From Burkholderia sp. 9120 (GTDB lineage Bacteria > Pseudomonadota > Gammaproteobacteria > Burkholderiales > Burkholderiaceae), in contig NZ_JQNA01000001.1 of assembly GCF_000745015.1 (NCBI RefSeq), forward strand, positions 1,798,001 to 1,862,000: a DNA stretch of 64,000 nt, in the 5' to 3' direction. The notes under the pieces were generated by a model. That model saw only the letters and a list, made by a program, of their open reading frames with translations, was not told the origin of the DNA and ran no database searches. The translations under genes were made by a program, and so were the position numbers. Shown here in pieces: positions 1 through 8,239 of the stretch; the first letter of the stretch is position 1; every line of letters begins with the position of its first letter.

Positions 1-906
1 GTACAGCGTTTGCAGACCGAGGTAACCGAATTGCAGGTCGCGGCTGTTGTCGAGCGCGGCGCCCAGGCGCTTCAGGTCGAACTGCTGGAGCTTGTCGTCG
101 AGCAGGCCGGCGCCGATGCCGCGCTTGATGAACTGCGGAAAGTACTCGGCGTAACGCTCGGCCATTTCGCCTTGCGTGACTTCGTCTTCGAGGATCTCGC
201 GGCGGATCGTGTGCAGCAGGATGCGCGCGGTGACCTGGCTATACGCCGGATCTTTTTCGATCATCGTGCGGGCAGCCAGAATCGCCGAGTCGTAGACCTG
301 GGTCATCGGCACGCCGTCGTACAGATTCTTGACCGTTTCCGCGATGATCGGGTCGGCGCTCACGGCGTCGCCCAGATTCGCGCAAGCGGATTCGATGATG
401 CCGCGCAGCGCAGCCATGTCGAGTGGACGCGTGACGCCGTTGTCGGTCACGTTCAGACCCGGCGTGTTGGCGACGATCTGGTCGTCATGACCGCGCGCCT
501 GGGTGCGCTTCTCGCGATACAGCACGTAAGCGCGCGCAACGTTGTGCTCGCCGCCGCGCATCAGCGCGAGTTCGACCTGATCCTGAATGTCTTCAATATG
601 GAACGTGCCGCCGTTCGGGCGGCTGCGCACCAACGCACGCACCACGCTCTGCGTAAGTTGCTCGACCAGTTCGCGCACGCGCGCCGAAGCCGCGCCTTGA
701 CCACCGTTGACAGCCAGAAATGCCTTCGTCACGGCGATGGCGATTTTCGACGGCTCGAACGACACGACGCCGCCGTTGCGGCGGATCACCTTGTAGTCGG
801 CGAGCGTCGCTTGCGGCGCGAGCGCCTGTGCGCCTTGTGCCTGGCCGAAGGCCTGGCCGGTCGGTGAACCCTCATAGCGGGTCGTCGCGTTGTCGGTGGT
901 TTGCAT
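1..906 (-). CDS. nrdA: Ribonucleoside-diphosphate reductase class Ia, alpha subunit (5' part, runs off the window)
   Basis: Only the N-terminal 302 codons are present; the frame is open to base 1. The large subunit reduces ribonucleotides to deoxyribonucleotides in the cytoplasm together with NrdB. After a poorly conserved start (MQTTDNATTRYEG) comes an ATP-cone-like domain (about residues 38-130, beginning YKVIRRNGGVVSFEPSKIA), the allosteric dATP/ATP site, followed by the start of the helical catalytic part (SRDLQFGYLGLQTLY at the window edge). The ATG at 904-906 is preceded by a good AGGAG about 8 bases upstream. The catalytic cysteines lie outside the window. A promoter with NrdR and DnaA box matches sits about 380 bases upstream. 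Family identity is secure from the ATP cone and the following sequence. Confidence 0.93.
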   Translation of the reverse strand, partial: MQTTDNATTRYEGSPTGQAFGQAQGAQALAPQATLADYKVIRRNGGVVSFEPSKIAIAVTKAFLAVNGGQGAASARVRELVEQLTQSVVRALVRSRPNGGTFHIEDIQDQVELALMRGGEHNVARAYVLYREKRTQARGHDDQIVANTPGLNVTDNGVTRPLDMAALRGIIESACANLGDAVSADPIIAETVKNLYDGVPMTQVYDSAILAARTMIEKDPAYSQVTARILLHTIRREILEDEVTQGEMAERYAEYFPQFIKRGIGAGLLDDKLQQFDLKRLGAALDNSRDLQFGYLGLQTLY

Positions 907-1227
907 GTGCAAAGCTCCTGGTCCTGGAAATGGTGCGGTGATTGCCGCGGATTAAAACGAACGCTGCGCCGCCGCGTGCGCAAGCGATAGGGTGCAGGAA
1001 AGAGGCTGGCTGAGCCGGTTGGCGGGATGCGACGGCGACGAAGCCTGATTCGAATTGAAAACGGTCTTCGTCGTATGCGTCGCGATCACTGGCTATGCCC
1101 CTTCCCTGAATGCTTCTGGATGCCGCCGGTTGGTCTTGACCGGCCGCGCCACAGGAATTTTTTCACTGCCCGGAATGCTTGCGGCGCCGTGCTCGGAGAG
1201 CGGGGCGCCGCTGATTTATGCACTCGG

Positions 1228-1248
1228 TTATCCACACAGTTATACACA
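1228..1248 (+). promoter_or_regulatory. Two DnaA boxes in the nrdA control region
   Basis: TTATCCACA at 1228-1236 is a perfect high-affinity DnaA box and TTATACACA at 1240-1248 fits the relaxed consensus TTATNCACA; they are direct repeats 12 bases apart. DnaA is known to regulate the nrdAB promoter in E. coli, so control of nrdA by DnaA is a reasonable inference. They lie downstream of the predicted nrdA -10. Confidence 0.6.
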
Positions 1249-1252
1249 GCCA

Positions 1253-1268
1253 ACACAAGATATGGTGT
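1253..1268. promoter_or_regulatory. NrdR box 1 upstream of nrdA
   Basis: The 16-base near-palindrome acacaagatatggtgt matches the NrdR consensus acaCwAtATaTwGtgt at 14 of 16 positions. NrdR is the general repressor of ribonucleotide reductase operons. A weaker second match lies exactly 31 bases further from the gene, which is the usual paired arrangement. Confidence 0.65.
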
Positions 1269-1283
1269 GAAACCGAATTTCTG

Positions 1284-1299
1284 GCACCAAGTATAGTGG
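1284..1299. promoter_or_regulatory. NrdR box 2, overlapping the nrdA -10 element
   Basis: gcaccaagtatagtgg matches the NrdR consensus at about 11 of 16 positions, including the outer CAC/GTG and core TAT. Its spacing of 31 bases from box 1 (three helical turns) is typical of NrdR sites, and it covers the predicted -10 element, consistent with repression. Confidence 0.5.
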
Positions 1300-1317
1300 A
1301 GATTCGAGACAGGTCAA
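1290..1317 (-). promoter_or_regulatory. Predicted sigma-70 promoter of nrdA
   Basis: On the minus strand TTGACC (complement of 1312-1317) is followed after 16 bases by TATACT (complement of 1290-1295). Start of transcription is expected near 1283. An alternative -10-like TATAAC lies at complement 1239-1244, overlapping the DnaA boxes. Confidence 0.55.
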
Positions 1318-1375
1318 ATCGTTTTATTTGCTTTGAATGGGTTGACTTTTGGATAGCGCGGCGCGGCGCACTTCC

Positions 1376-1406
1376 TCGGAGAACAAGGCTGTGCCTTGCT
1401 CTCCTC
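1376..1406 (-). terminator. Inverted repeat downstream of ampD
   Basis: The arms gagaacaaggc and gccttgctctc (one mismatch) around TGT form a hairpin 29 bases past the ampD stop codon. No clear T-run follows on the minus strand, so a terminator role is only possible. Confidence 0.3.
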
Positions 1407-1434
1407 GCATCACGCAAGGTCGCGCAAAGAGGCG

Positions 1435-2031
1435 TTACGAGTTCGCGGAAAACTTGAGATAGGGGAAATACTGAGCGTCGAGCGCGGTGTCGCGCTGCAG
1501 ACGTTGCCACTCGAAATGCGGACCTGGATCGGTCTTGCGACCCGGGGCGATGTCCGAGTGACCGGCGAGCGCCTCGACCGGATAGCGGGCCTTCAGCGCG
1601 CTCACGAGAGCGCCGAGCGTGCGGTATTGCGCCGCCTCGAAAGCAGCGGTGTCACTGCCCTCCAGCTCGATACCGATCGAGAAATCATTGCAGCGCTCGC
1701 GGCCGAAAAAATTCGACGGCCCCGCGTGCCACGCGCGCTCGTTGCAAGAAACGAATTGCTCGAGCGCGCCGTCGCGATGAATCACGAAATGCGCCGAGAC
1801 CCGCACGCCGCGCAGATGAGTGTCGTAGTACGGGTGCGCGTCGCAGTCGAGCGTGTTGAGGAACAGCTCCGCGATCGCCGTGCCGCCGAACTCGTTCGGC
1901 GGCAGGCTGATGTTGTGAACGACGATCAGCGTCGGCACGGCGCCGTCGGGGCGCGCTTCGAAATTCGGCGAACGGAGTTGACTGGCGGCGGCGACCCAAC
2001 CGTCGGCATCGACGGTGAACGCGCCGCTCAT
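1435..2031 (-). CDS. ampD: 1,6-anhydro-N-acetylmuramyl-L-alanine amidase AmpD
   Basis: This 198-residue cytoplasmic zinc amidase removes the peptide from anhydro-muropeptides during cell-wall recycling and thereby limits AmpR-type beta-lactamase induction. It is an Amidase_2 (PGRP-like) domain throughout: IVVHNISLPPNEFGG carries the first zinc histidine, SAHFVIHRDG is the strand with the conserved histidine, RAWHAGPS the substrate motif, and GHSDIAPGRKTDPGPHFEW contains the C-terminal histidine and aspartate ligands plus the KTDPG loop that separates AmpD from other amidases. I chose the ATG at 2029-2031 (MSGAFTVDADGW) because it overlaps the upstream stop as ATGA; the frame stays open upstream but that part is the other gene's shadow. 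Length matches the family. Confidence 0.93.
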   Translation of the reverse strand: MSGAFTVDADGWVAAASQLRSPNFEARPDGAVPTLIVVHNISLPPNEFGGTAIAELFLNTLDCDAHPYYDTHLRGVRVSAHFVIHRDGALEQFVSCNERAWHAGPSNFFGRERCNDFSIGIELEGSDTAAFEAAQYRTLGALVSALKARYPVEALAGHSDIAPGRKTDPGPHFEWQRLQRDTALDAQYFPYLKFSANS

Positions 2032-2363
2032 CGAGCGTCGCGGCCCGACGGACGCGCGCTGTGCCGCTGCGCGTGCGCGGCGCTGCAGAACGGCTGCCCC
2101 GCCACCACCACGGAATCGCTCTTCGGCGCATGCACGCCGCACTCGACGCAGCGGATCATCGGCTCGGCGAGTTGCGGCCGCGCTTGCGCTTGACCCGCCG
2201 GACGGGCGGCGCCATTGGCACCGGCTTGCTGGCCTGGCGCACCGTTCGCTCCCGCGCCGGCGCCGCCGGTGCGCTGCGTGGTTTGCGCATCATGACGACG
2301 CAGCGCCTTAACCAGCCATTGGCCGACGACGAACAACAGGATCAGCAGAAATATTTGTCGCAT
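2028..2363 (-). CDS. PP0621-like small membrane-anchored zinc-ribbon-like protein
   Basis: A 111-residue protein of unknown function. The N-terminus (MRQIFLLILLFVVGQWLVKALRR) is one membrane helix, followed by an Ala/Gly/Gln-rich linker (about 30-65) and a C-terminal motif CVECGVHAPKSD followed by a further Cys and two His (FCSAAHAQRH), which looks like a small metal-binding knuckle. Short proteins of this shape (PP0621 family) are commonly found next to ampD in beta- and gamma-proteobacteria; the family name is from memory. Translation is coupled to ampD through a 4-base overlap. The gene begins 9 bases after the upstream membrane protein ends. Confidence 0.75.
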   Translation of the reverse strand: MRQIFLLILLFVVGQWLVKALRRHDAQTTQRTGGAGAGANGAPGQQAGANGAARPAGQAQARPQLAEPMIRCVECGVHAPKSDSVVVAGQPFCSAAHAQRHSARPSGRDAR

Positions 2364-2372
2364 GGAATACGC

Positions 2373-3293
2373 TCACACTACAGCACGGTGCAACAGCACC
2401 TCGAAGACGAAACGGCTGCCGACGTACGCCAGCAACAGCGCGACGAACGACGCCAGCACCCAGCGCAGGGCCGCGCGACCGCGCCAACCCGACACCTTGC
2501 GCGCGGTCAGCAGCGCGCCGAACATCACCCACGAAAGAATCGCGAACACGGTCTTGTGATCGAGCCGCAATGCACGGTCGACCAGTTGCTCGCTAAACAG
2601 AATGCCCGACAGCAAGGTCAGCGTGAGCAGCACAAAACCCGCGCCGATCAGACGGAACAACAGCTTTTCCAACGTCAGAAGCGGCGGCAGCGTGTCGAGC
2701 CAACTCGACAGCCAGCCGTTGCCGGCCGCGGCCGCATGCCGCTGCGCGACGCCGCCGCCGCGCATGGCGTGCAAACGCCGCTCGACCAGCAGCATCAGAA
2801 TGGCGTGCAGCGCCGCGATCGCAAACAGACCATACGCGATGTTGGCGATCAGGAAGTGCAGCTTGAACAACGGCGCGGCCGAATACGGCAGCACGCGCAC
2901 GCCGCCGAACGCCAACGGCATCAGCGAAGCGACGCAGGCGAGCGGCAACACCAGCAGACGCAGCCCGTCGAGCGGAAAGAAAAAACTCTCTATCCAGTAG
3001 ATGCCGGCGCCGAGCCAGAACATGGCCGACAGCGCGAACGCGAAGCCGAACACCATTGCGTTCTGCGGGAAGATGGTGGTGTGCAGCAGCACGCCGTGCG
3101 CGGCCAGCGCCACGCCAAGCAGCGCGCGGCCAGCCGAGCTCATGCCCGAGGCGGCCGGCGCGCTGGCCGCGGCGGGCACCGGCGGCACGCTCTCGAGCAT
3201 GGGGCGCACGGCGGCGTGCCGGTGCGAGCGCCAGCCGGCCACGGCTAAACCGCCGTAGAGGAGCGCAGTGAGGGCATACAGTACAATATCCAT
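2373..3293 (-). CDS. CcsA/YpjD-like inner-membrane cytochrome c assembly family protein
   Basis: A 306-residue polytopic protein with about eight hydrophobic helices, beginning MDIVLYALTALLYGGLAVAGW, and typical of the cytochrome C assembly (CcsA/CcmC-like) family in its short YpjD form. These proteins lie next to ffh in many proteobacteria. True CcsA carries heme across the membrane for cytochrome c maturation; the tryptophan-rich WWD motif needed for that is not obvious here, so the actual role is unknown. A short basic/alanine-rich insert (about 24-60) lies between helices 1 and 2. It is transcribed divergently from ffh, 81 bases apart, and probably heads an operon with the two downstream genes. 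Confidence 0.82.
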   Translation of the reverse strand: MDIVLYALTALLYGGLAVAGWRSHRHAAVRPMLESVPPVPAAASAPAASGMSSAGRALLGVALAAHGVLLHTTIFPQNAMVFGFAFALSAMFWLGAGIYWIESFFFPLDGLRLLVLPLACVASLMPLAFGGVRVLPYSAAPLFKLHFLIANIAYGLFAIAALHAILMLLVERRLHAMRGGGVAQRHAAAAGNGWLSSWLDTLPPLLTLEKLLFRLIGAGFVLLTLTLLSGILFSEQLVDRALRLDHKTVFAILSWVMFGALLTARKVSGWRGRAALRWVLASFVALLLAYVGSRFVFEVLLHRAVV

Positions 3294-3374
3294 ATTCGAA
3301 GTTTACACTAGGCCCCTACTCCGCGACGTCTTCCACTTCGCGCGCTGCCCGGGCCGCACTGTTCATCGCTCCCC

Positions 3375-4742
3375 ATGCTCGACAATCTGACTCAACGGAT
3401 GGCGCGCGTCGTCAAGACGCTGCGCGGCGAAGCCCGGCTCACCGAGGCGAACACCCAGGAAATGCTGCGCGAGGTTCGCCTGGCGCTGCTCGAGGCCGAC
3501 GTGGCGCTGCCCGTCGTGCGCGAGTTCATCGCCAAGGTGAAGGAGAAGGCGCTCGGCGAAGAAGTCATCAGCAGCCTGTCGCCGGGTCAGGCGCTCGTCG
3601 GCGTGGTGCAGCGCGAGCTGACCGCGATCATCGGCGGCGACTACGAAGGCAAGGCGGTCGAACTCAACCTCGCCGTCACGCCGCCGGCCATCATCCTGAT
3701 GGCGGGTCTGCAGGGCGCGGGTAAGACCACCACGGTCGGCAAGCTCGCCAAGCTGCTGCGCGAAATGTACAAGAAGAAGGTCCTCACCGTTTCGTGCGAC
3801 GTCTACCGTCCCGCTGCTATCGCGCAGTTGAAGATGGTGACCGAGCAGGTCGGCGCGGACTTCTTCCCGTCGGAACCCGATCAGAAGCCGGTCGACATTG
3901 CGCGCGCCGCGGTGGACTGGGCCAAGCGTCACTACCATGACGTGCTGCTCGTCGACACGGCCGGCCGTCTCGGTATCGACGAAGTGATGATGGCGGAAAT
4001 CACCGCGCTGCACACCGAACTGAAACCGGCGGAAACGCTGTTCGTGGTCGACGCGATGCTGGGCCAGGACGCGGTCAACACCGCCAAAGCTTTTAGCGAC
4101 GCATTGCCGCTCACCGGCGTGGTGCTCACCAAGCTCGACGGCGACTCGCGCGGTGGCGCGGCGCTGTCCGTGCGTCATGTGACCGGCAAGCCGATCAAGT
4201 TCGTCGGCGTCGCCGAAAAGCTCGACGGCCTCGAAGTGTTCTACCCGGATCGCATGGCGAACCGGATTCTCGGCATGGGCGACATTCTCGCCCTCGTCGA
4301 AGAAGCGCAGAAAGGCGTGGACGTCCAGGCCGCGCAGAAGCTCGCCGACAAGGTCAAGAAAGGCGGCGACTTCGACCTCAACGATTTCCGCGCGCAGCTC
4401 ACGCAAATGAAGAGCATGGGCGGCCTGTCGTCGCTGATGGACAAGCTGCCCGCGCAATTCCAGCAGGCTGCGGCCGGCGCCAACATGGGCATGGCCGAAT
4501 CGCAGATGCGTCGCATGGAAGGCATCATCAATTCGATGACGCCGCTCGAGCGCGCCAAGCCGGATCTCATCAAGGCCACCCGCAAGCGGCGCATTGCCGC
4601 GGGCGCGGGCGTGCAGGTGCAGGAAGTCAACCGCATGCTGAATCAGTACGACCAGATGCGCACCATGATGAAGAAGCTCAAGGGCGGCAATCTGCAGAAG
4701 ATGATGCGCGGCATGAAGGGCATGTTGCCCGGCATGCGCTAA
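3375..4742 (+). CDS. ffh: Signal recognition particle protein Ffh
   Basis: This 455-residue GTPase binds 4.5S RNA and signal sequences and delivers ribosomes making inner-membrane proteins to FtsY. The N domain (1-90) begins MLDNLTQRMARVVKTLRGEA; the G domain has the P-loop GLQGAGKTTTVGKLAK (about 107-122), DVYRPAAIAQL, DTAGRLGID and TKLDGDSRGGAALS. The methionine-rich M domain (about 300-455) ends with MMKKLKGGNLQKMMRGMKG, the RNA and signal-peptide binding part. Length and all motifs are normal. It is divergent from the CcsA-like gene and is followed 140 bases later by a phosphoribosyltransferase gene on the same strand. Confidence 0.98.
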   Translation: MLDNLTQRMARVVKTLRGEARLTEANTQEMLREVRLALLEADVALPVVREFIAKVKEKALGEEVISSLSPGQALVGVVQRELTAIIGGDYEGKAVELNLAVTPPAIILMAGLQGAGKTTTVGKLAKLLREMYKKKVLTVSCDVYRPAAIAQLKMVTEQVGADFFPSEPDQKPVDIARAAVDWAKRHYHDVLLVDTAGRLGIDEVMMAEITALHTELKPAETLFVVDAMLGQDAVNTAKAFSDALPLTGVVLTKLDGDSRGGAALSVRHVTGKPIKFVGVAEKLDGLEVFYPDRMANRILGMGDILALVEEAQKGVDVQAAQKLADKVKKGGDFDLNDFRAQLTQMKSMGGLSSLMDKLPAQFQQAAAGANMGMAESQMRRMEGIINSMTPLERAKPDLIKATRKRRIAAGAGVQVQEVNRMLNQYDQMRTMMKKLKGGNLQKMMRGMKGMLPGMR

Positions 4743-4882
4743 GCTTGTTCAAGATGGCGGGCGCGTGCTTTTCGCGCGCGAACGTCGGAAAGCGCTGGCT
4801 TCCGATTTGTGCGGGTTTATTCTGTACCGCGCGCCGCCGATCTCACCCACACTATGTATACAGTTATTGCCCGTCAGACGTC

Positions 4883-5434
4883 ATGAACCGCGAAGAAGCC
4901 CTGCATATTTTTAGCCACTCCGAAGAAATCGTTTCGGCCAACGACGTCAACGCGTCGATCAGCGGCATGGCGGACGCCATCCGCAGCGAGATGAGCGAGG
5001 ACTTCCCGCTCGTGCTGTCGGTCATGGGCGGCGCGGCGGTGTTCACCGGCATGCTGCTGCCGCACCTCGATTTTCCGCTCGAGTTCGACTACATCCACCT
5101 GACCCGCTACCGCAACACCACCAAGGGCGGCAACGAGATGCAGTGGCGCGTCGCGCCGGCCGAGTCGGTGAAGGATCGCGTGGTGCTGGTGCTCGACGAC
5201 ATTCTCGACGAAGGCGAGACGATGGCCGCGATCCGCGACCGCATTCTCGCGATGGGCGCGAAGCGTTTCCTGAGCGCGGTGCTTTGCGAGAAGATCATTC
5301 CGAAAGCTAAACCGCTGCGCCCGGATTACTGCGGGTTCGAAGTGCCGGACCGCTATGTGTTCGGCTGCGGGATGGACGCGAAAGGTTACTGGCGCAACCT
5401 GCCGACCATTCGTGCGCTGACCGAAGGGGCTTGA
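4883..5434 (+). CDS. Hypoxanthine-guanine phosphoribosyltransferase-like protein
   Basis: A 183-residue type I phosphoribosyltransferase that probably salvages hypoxanthine or guanine to IMP or GMP using PRPP. The PRPP-binding loop is VLVLDDILDEGETMAAI (about residues 98-114) and the upstream LSVMGGAAVFTGML and HLTRYRNTTKGG segments fit the HGPRT fold. The C-terminal AKPLRPDYCGFEVPDRYVFG resembles the purine-binding region. I took MNREEALHIF at 4883 as start because the in-frame extension back to 4745 is low-quality sequence; the shorter form matches family length. Exact substrate is inferred. A strong terminator hairpin lies about 55 bases past the stop. Confidence 0.85.
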   Translation: MNREEALHIFSHSEEIVSANDVNASISGMADAIRSEMSEDFPLVLSVMGGAAVFTGMLLPHLDFPLEFDYIHLTRYRNTTKGGNEMQWRVAPAESVKDRVVLVLDDILDEGETMAAIRDRILAMGAKRFLSAVLCEKIIPKAKPLRPDYCGFEVPDRYVFGCGMDAKGYWRNLPTIRALTEGA

Positions 5435-5484
5435 GACTCCAGTTCCTGCGACTACGCCGTGATCACGCGGCGTACCGGCGAAAG

Positions 5485-5511
5485 AAAAGCGACCCGCGGG
5501 TCGCTTTTTTG
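5485..5511. terminator. Bidirectional Rho-independent terminator
   Basis: The stem agcgaccc/gggtcgct (5488-5505) is followed by a run of six T on the plus strand and preceded by A-rich sequence, so it can act for both the phosphoribosyltransferase gene and the convergent marC gene. Confidence 0.85.
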
Positions 5512-5557
5512 TTGGTCGCTGCTTGTCGAATCGAGTGGACTTGAATGGCACCGGGCG

Positions 5558-6157
5558 TCAAAGCTGATGCACGAACGACCGGATGCCGCCCAACATCATC
5601 TCGACCGAAATCGCCACCAGCACCAAACCCATCAGGCGTTCGAACGCCATCATCGCGCGCTCGCCGAGCCAGGCCTGAATGCGCTCGGCCAGCATCAGCA
5701 CGATCGCGCAGACGATCATCGTGACAGTCAGCGCGCCGATCCACTCAAACATCTTGCCCGGCGCCTGCGACGTCAGCAGCATCACCGTGGCCAACGCCGA
5801 CGGACCCGCCAGCGCCGGAATCGCGAGCGGCACGATCAGCGGCTCGCCGCCGCGCGTGTCGCCGCCGAACGGTCCGTCCGGATGCGGAAACACCATTCTG
5901 AGCGCAATCAGGAACAACACGATGCCGCCGCCGATCCGCAACGACTGATCGGTCAGGCTCATCATGCGCAGAAAACCCTGCCCGACCACCATGAAGACCA
6001 GCAGGATCGCAAACGCGATCGCCACTTCACGGAGAATCACGACCGTGCGCCGCTGCGGCGACACTCCGCGTAGACAACTAATAAAGAGCGGAATGTTGCC
6101 GAGCGGATCGGTGATCAGAATCAGCAGGATAGTCGCGGACAGGAAGGTGTACTCCAC
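5558..6157 (-). CDS. MarC family integral membrane protein
   Basis: A 199-residue inner-membrane protein of the MarC/YhgN family (UPF0056), once thought to be linked to multiple antibiotic resistance but of no proven function. It shows about six hydrophobic helices, the family's conserved LLILITDPLGNIPLF near the N-terminus and IPALAGPSALATVML in the middle. Length is normal. It lies 12 bases downstream of proS on the same strand and is probably cotranscribed with it. It is convergent with the phosphoribosyltransferase gene and shares the bidirectional terminator. Confidence 0.9.
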   Translation of the reverse strand: MEYTFLSATILLILITDPLGNIPLFISCLRGVSPQRRTVVILREVAIAFAILLVFMVVGQGFLRMMSLTDQSLRIGGGIVLFLIALRMVFPHPDGPFGGDTRGGEPLIVPLAIPALAGPSALATVMLLTSQAPGKMFEWIGALTVTMIVCAIVLMLAERIQAWLGERAMMAFERLMGLVLVAISVEMMLGGIRSFVHQL

Positions 6158-6169
6158 CGTCCGCTCCGC

Positions 6170-7906
6170 TTAGCTCGCCAACGCGGCGCGAATCTTCCCG
6201 ATCACCGTTTGCGCGGCGTCTTCGACCGGCAGCAGCGTCGCTTCGGCGTCGCGGCGGCCCTGATATTCGAGCTTGCCTTCTTTCAGGCCACGGTCGCCGA
6301 TCACCAGACGATGCGGCACGCCGATCAGCTCCCAGTCGGCGAACATCACGCCCGGGCGCTCGCCACGGTCGTCGAGAATCACGTCGATACCCGCTTCGAC
6401 GAGTGCCGCGTACAGCTTGTCGGCCTGCTCGCGCACGGCGTCGCTGCGGTCATAGCCCATCGGGCACAGCACGACTTCGAACGGCGCGATCGATTCCGGC
6501 CAGATGATGCCCTTGTCGTCGAAATTCTGTTCGATCGCCGCGCCCAGGATACGCGTCACGCCAATACCGTAGCAGCCCATTTCCATCGGCTGCGGCTTGC
6601 CGTTTTCGTCGAGGCAGGTCGCGTTCATGGCTTCCGAATACTTCTTGCCGAGCTGGAACACGTGGCCCACTTCGATCCCGCGGCAGATGTCGATCACGCC
6701 CTTGCCGTCCGGCGACGGATCGCCCTTCTTCACGTTGCGAATATCGGCGACGACCGGCTCCGGCAGATCGCGGCCCCAGTTCACACCGGCGATGTGGAAA
6801 TCCACCTCGTTCGCGCCGACGACGAAGTCGCTCATGTTCGCGACGGTGCGATCCGCGACGACCTTGACCGGCTTCTTCGTGTTGATCGGACCGAGGTAGC
6901 CGGGCGGCGTGCCGAAGGTCTCGACGATTTCAGCCTCGGTTGCCATGCGGAATTCAGCCAGACCCGGCAGCTTGCTCGCCTTGATTTCGTTCAGGTCGTG
7001 ATCGCCGCGCAGCATCAGCAACCAGATGGTCGGCTCGGCGCCTTCGTTTTCGGTCGCGAGAATGATCGACTTGATGGTGCGCTCGAGCGGAATGTTCAGC
7101 AGTTCGGCGACGGCCTCGCACTTCGCCTTGCCCGGCGTGGCGGTTTTCGTCAGCGCTTCAGCAGGTGCCGCGCGTTCCGCGTACAGCGGCAACGCTTCGG
7201 CCGCTTCGACGTTCGCCGCGAACTCGGAGGTCGGGCAATAAGCGATCGCGTCTTCACCTGTGTCGGCGATCACGTGGAATTCGTGCGAACCGCTGCCGCC
7301 GATCGAACCGTTGTCCGCCGCCACCGCGCGGAAGTCCAGACCGAGACGCGTGAAGATGCGCACGTACGCGTCGTACATCTTGCGATACGACTCGCGCAGA
7401 CCTTCGGCGTCTTTGTCGAACGAGTACGCGTCTTTCATGATGAATTCGCGACCACGCATCACGCCGAAACGCGGACGGATCTCGTCGCGGAACTTCGTCT
7501 GGATCTGGTAGAAATTCACCGGCAACTGACGGTAGCTCTTGATCTGATTACGCGCGATGTCCGTGACCACTTCTTCGTGGGTCGGTCCGATCACGAAATC
7601 GGTTTGCTTGCGGTCTTTGAAACGGAGCAGCTCGGGGCCGTATTTTTCCCAGCGGCCCGATTCCTGCCACAACTCGGCCGGTTGCACGGCCGGCATCAGC
7701 AGTTCGATCCCGCCGGCCCGGTTCATTTCTTCACGCACGATGGCTTCCACCTTGCGGATCGAACGCAGGCCGACCGGCAGGTAGTTATAAATACCGCCGG
7801 CCACGCGACGGATCATGCCGGCGCGCACCATGAGCTTGTGGCTGACGATCTCGGCGTCGGCGGGCGCTTCTTTCAGCGTGCCGATAAAGAAACGGGAAGC
7901 TTTCAT
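6170..7906 (-). CDS. proS: Prolyl-tRNA synthetase
   Basis: This 578-residue class IIa enzyme charges tRNA-Pro. Motif 1 lies near [15 protein letters not shown], motif 2 is [25 protein letters not shown] (about 150-170) and motif 3 is [17 protein letters not shown] (about 440-456). Between motifs 2 and 3 is the roughly 180-residue YbaK-like insertion (about 220-405) that hydrolyses mischarged Ala-tRNA-Pro, which marks it as the bacterial long form. The C-terminal anticodon-binding domain contains [18 protein letters not shown] tRNA-Pro(CGG) gene lies elsewhere in this window at 14195. The start [19 protein letters not shown] is the standard one. Confidence 0.98.
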   Translation of the reverse strand: MKASRFFIGTLKEAPADAEIVSHKLMVRAGMIRRVAGGIYNYLPVGLRSIRKVEAIVREEMNRAGGIELLMPAVQPAELWQESGRWEKYGPELLRFKDRKQTDFVIGPTHEEVVTDIARNQIKSYRQLPVNFYQIQTKFRDEIRPRFGVMRGREFIMKDAYSFDKDAEGLRESYRKMYDAYVRIFTRLGLDFRAVAADNGSIGGSGSHEFHVIADTGEDAIAYCPTSEFAANVEAAEALPLYAERAAPAEALTKTATPGKAKCEAVAELLNIPLERTIKSIILATENEGAEPTIWLLMLRGDHDLNEIKASKLPGLAEFRMATEAEIVETFGTPPGYLGPINTKKPVKVVADRTVANMSDFVVGANEVDFHIAGVNWGRDLPEPVVADIRNVKKGDPSPDGKGVIDICRGIEVGHVFQLGKKYSEAMNATCLDENGKPQPMEMGCYGIGVTRILGAAIEQNFDDKGIIWPESIAPFEVVLCPMGYDRSDAVREQADKLYAALVEAGIDVILDDRGERPGVMFADWELIGVPHRLVIGDRGLKEGKLEYQGRRDAEATLLPVEDAAQTVIGKIRAALAS

Positions 7907-8239
7907 TCAGATTTTCCAAAAGCGGCGGCTCCGGAAGGACCGCCCGAAAGGTGAAAACGGTAGGGAATCGACACAGACACGGCGCTCTGTCAGCCCGGTT
8001 CGCCCGACGCCTGGCACAGCGCCGCGTGCTCACGCCTAAGGCGCCTCGACACGCTTTCGCACGCCGCCGAAGCTGCCGCGCAAAGCCTTCACACACGGGA
8101 TAAGGCACGGAAAGACTGACAGGCTACCGCAAACGCGGGGCCTTTTGCGGCGAATCGTTCCAATCTGGTGCGAATCGGTGCGTCGGGTCCGTTATCTGTT
8201 TATAATCAAAGCAATTTTAAAGGATTCGAAGGTGGTTGT
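7907..8239. other. Divergent intergenic region between proS and rppH
   Basis: These 333 bases hold the promoters of two divergent genes. Apart from the rppH -10 candidate (8201-8206) I see no clear feature; open frames on either strand have no recognisable protein product. Confidence 0.5.
8201..8206 (+). promoter_or_regulatory. -10 element of the rppH promoter
   Basis: A perfect TATAAT stands 34 bases before the rppH ATG. No good -35 hexamer is visible at the expected distance, so the promoter is only partly supported. Confidence 0.45.

Larger units (their letters stand above)
907..1283 (-). other. Long untranslated leader of nrdA
   Basis: If transcription starts at the predicted promoter (complement of 1290-1317), the nrdA mRNA has a leader of about 377 bases. 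I find no convincing coding sequence in it; the short open frames have no recognisable protein or ribosome-binding site. No known riboswitch was recognised by eye. It may contain a second promoter closer to the gene. Confidence 0.35.

Noticed and set aside
6209..7954. 581-residue open frame opposite proS
   Set aside because: Shadow of proS; no recognisable protein features.
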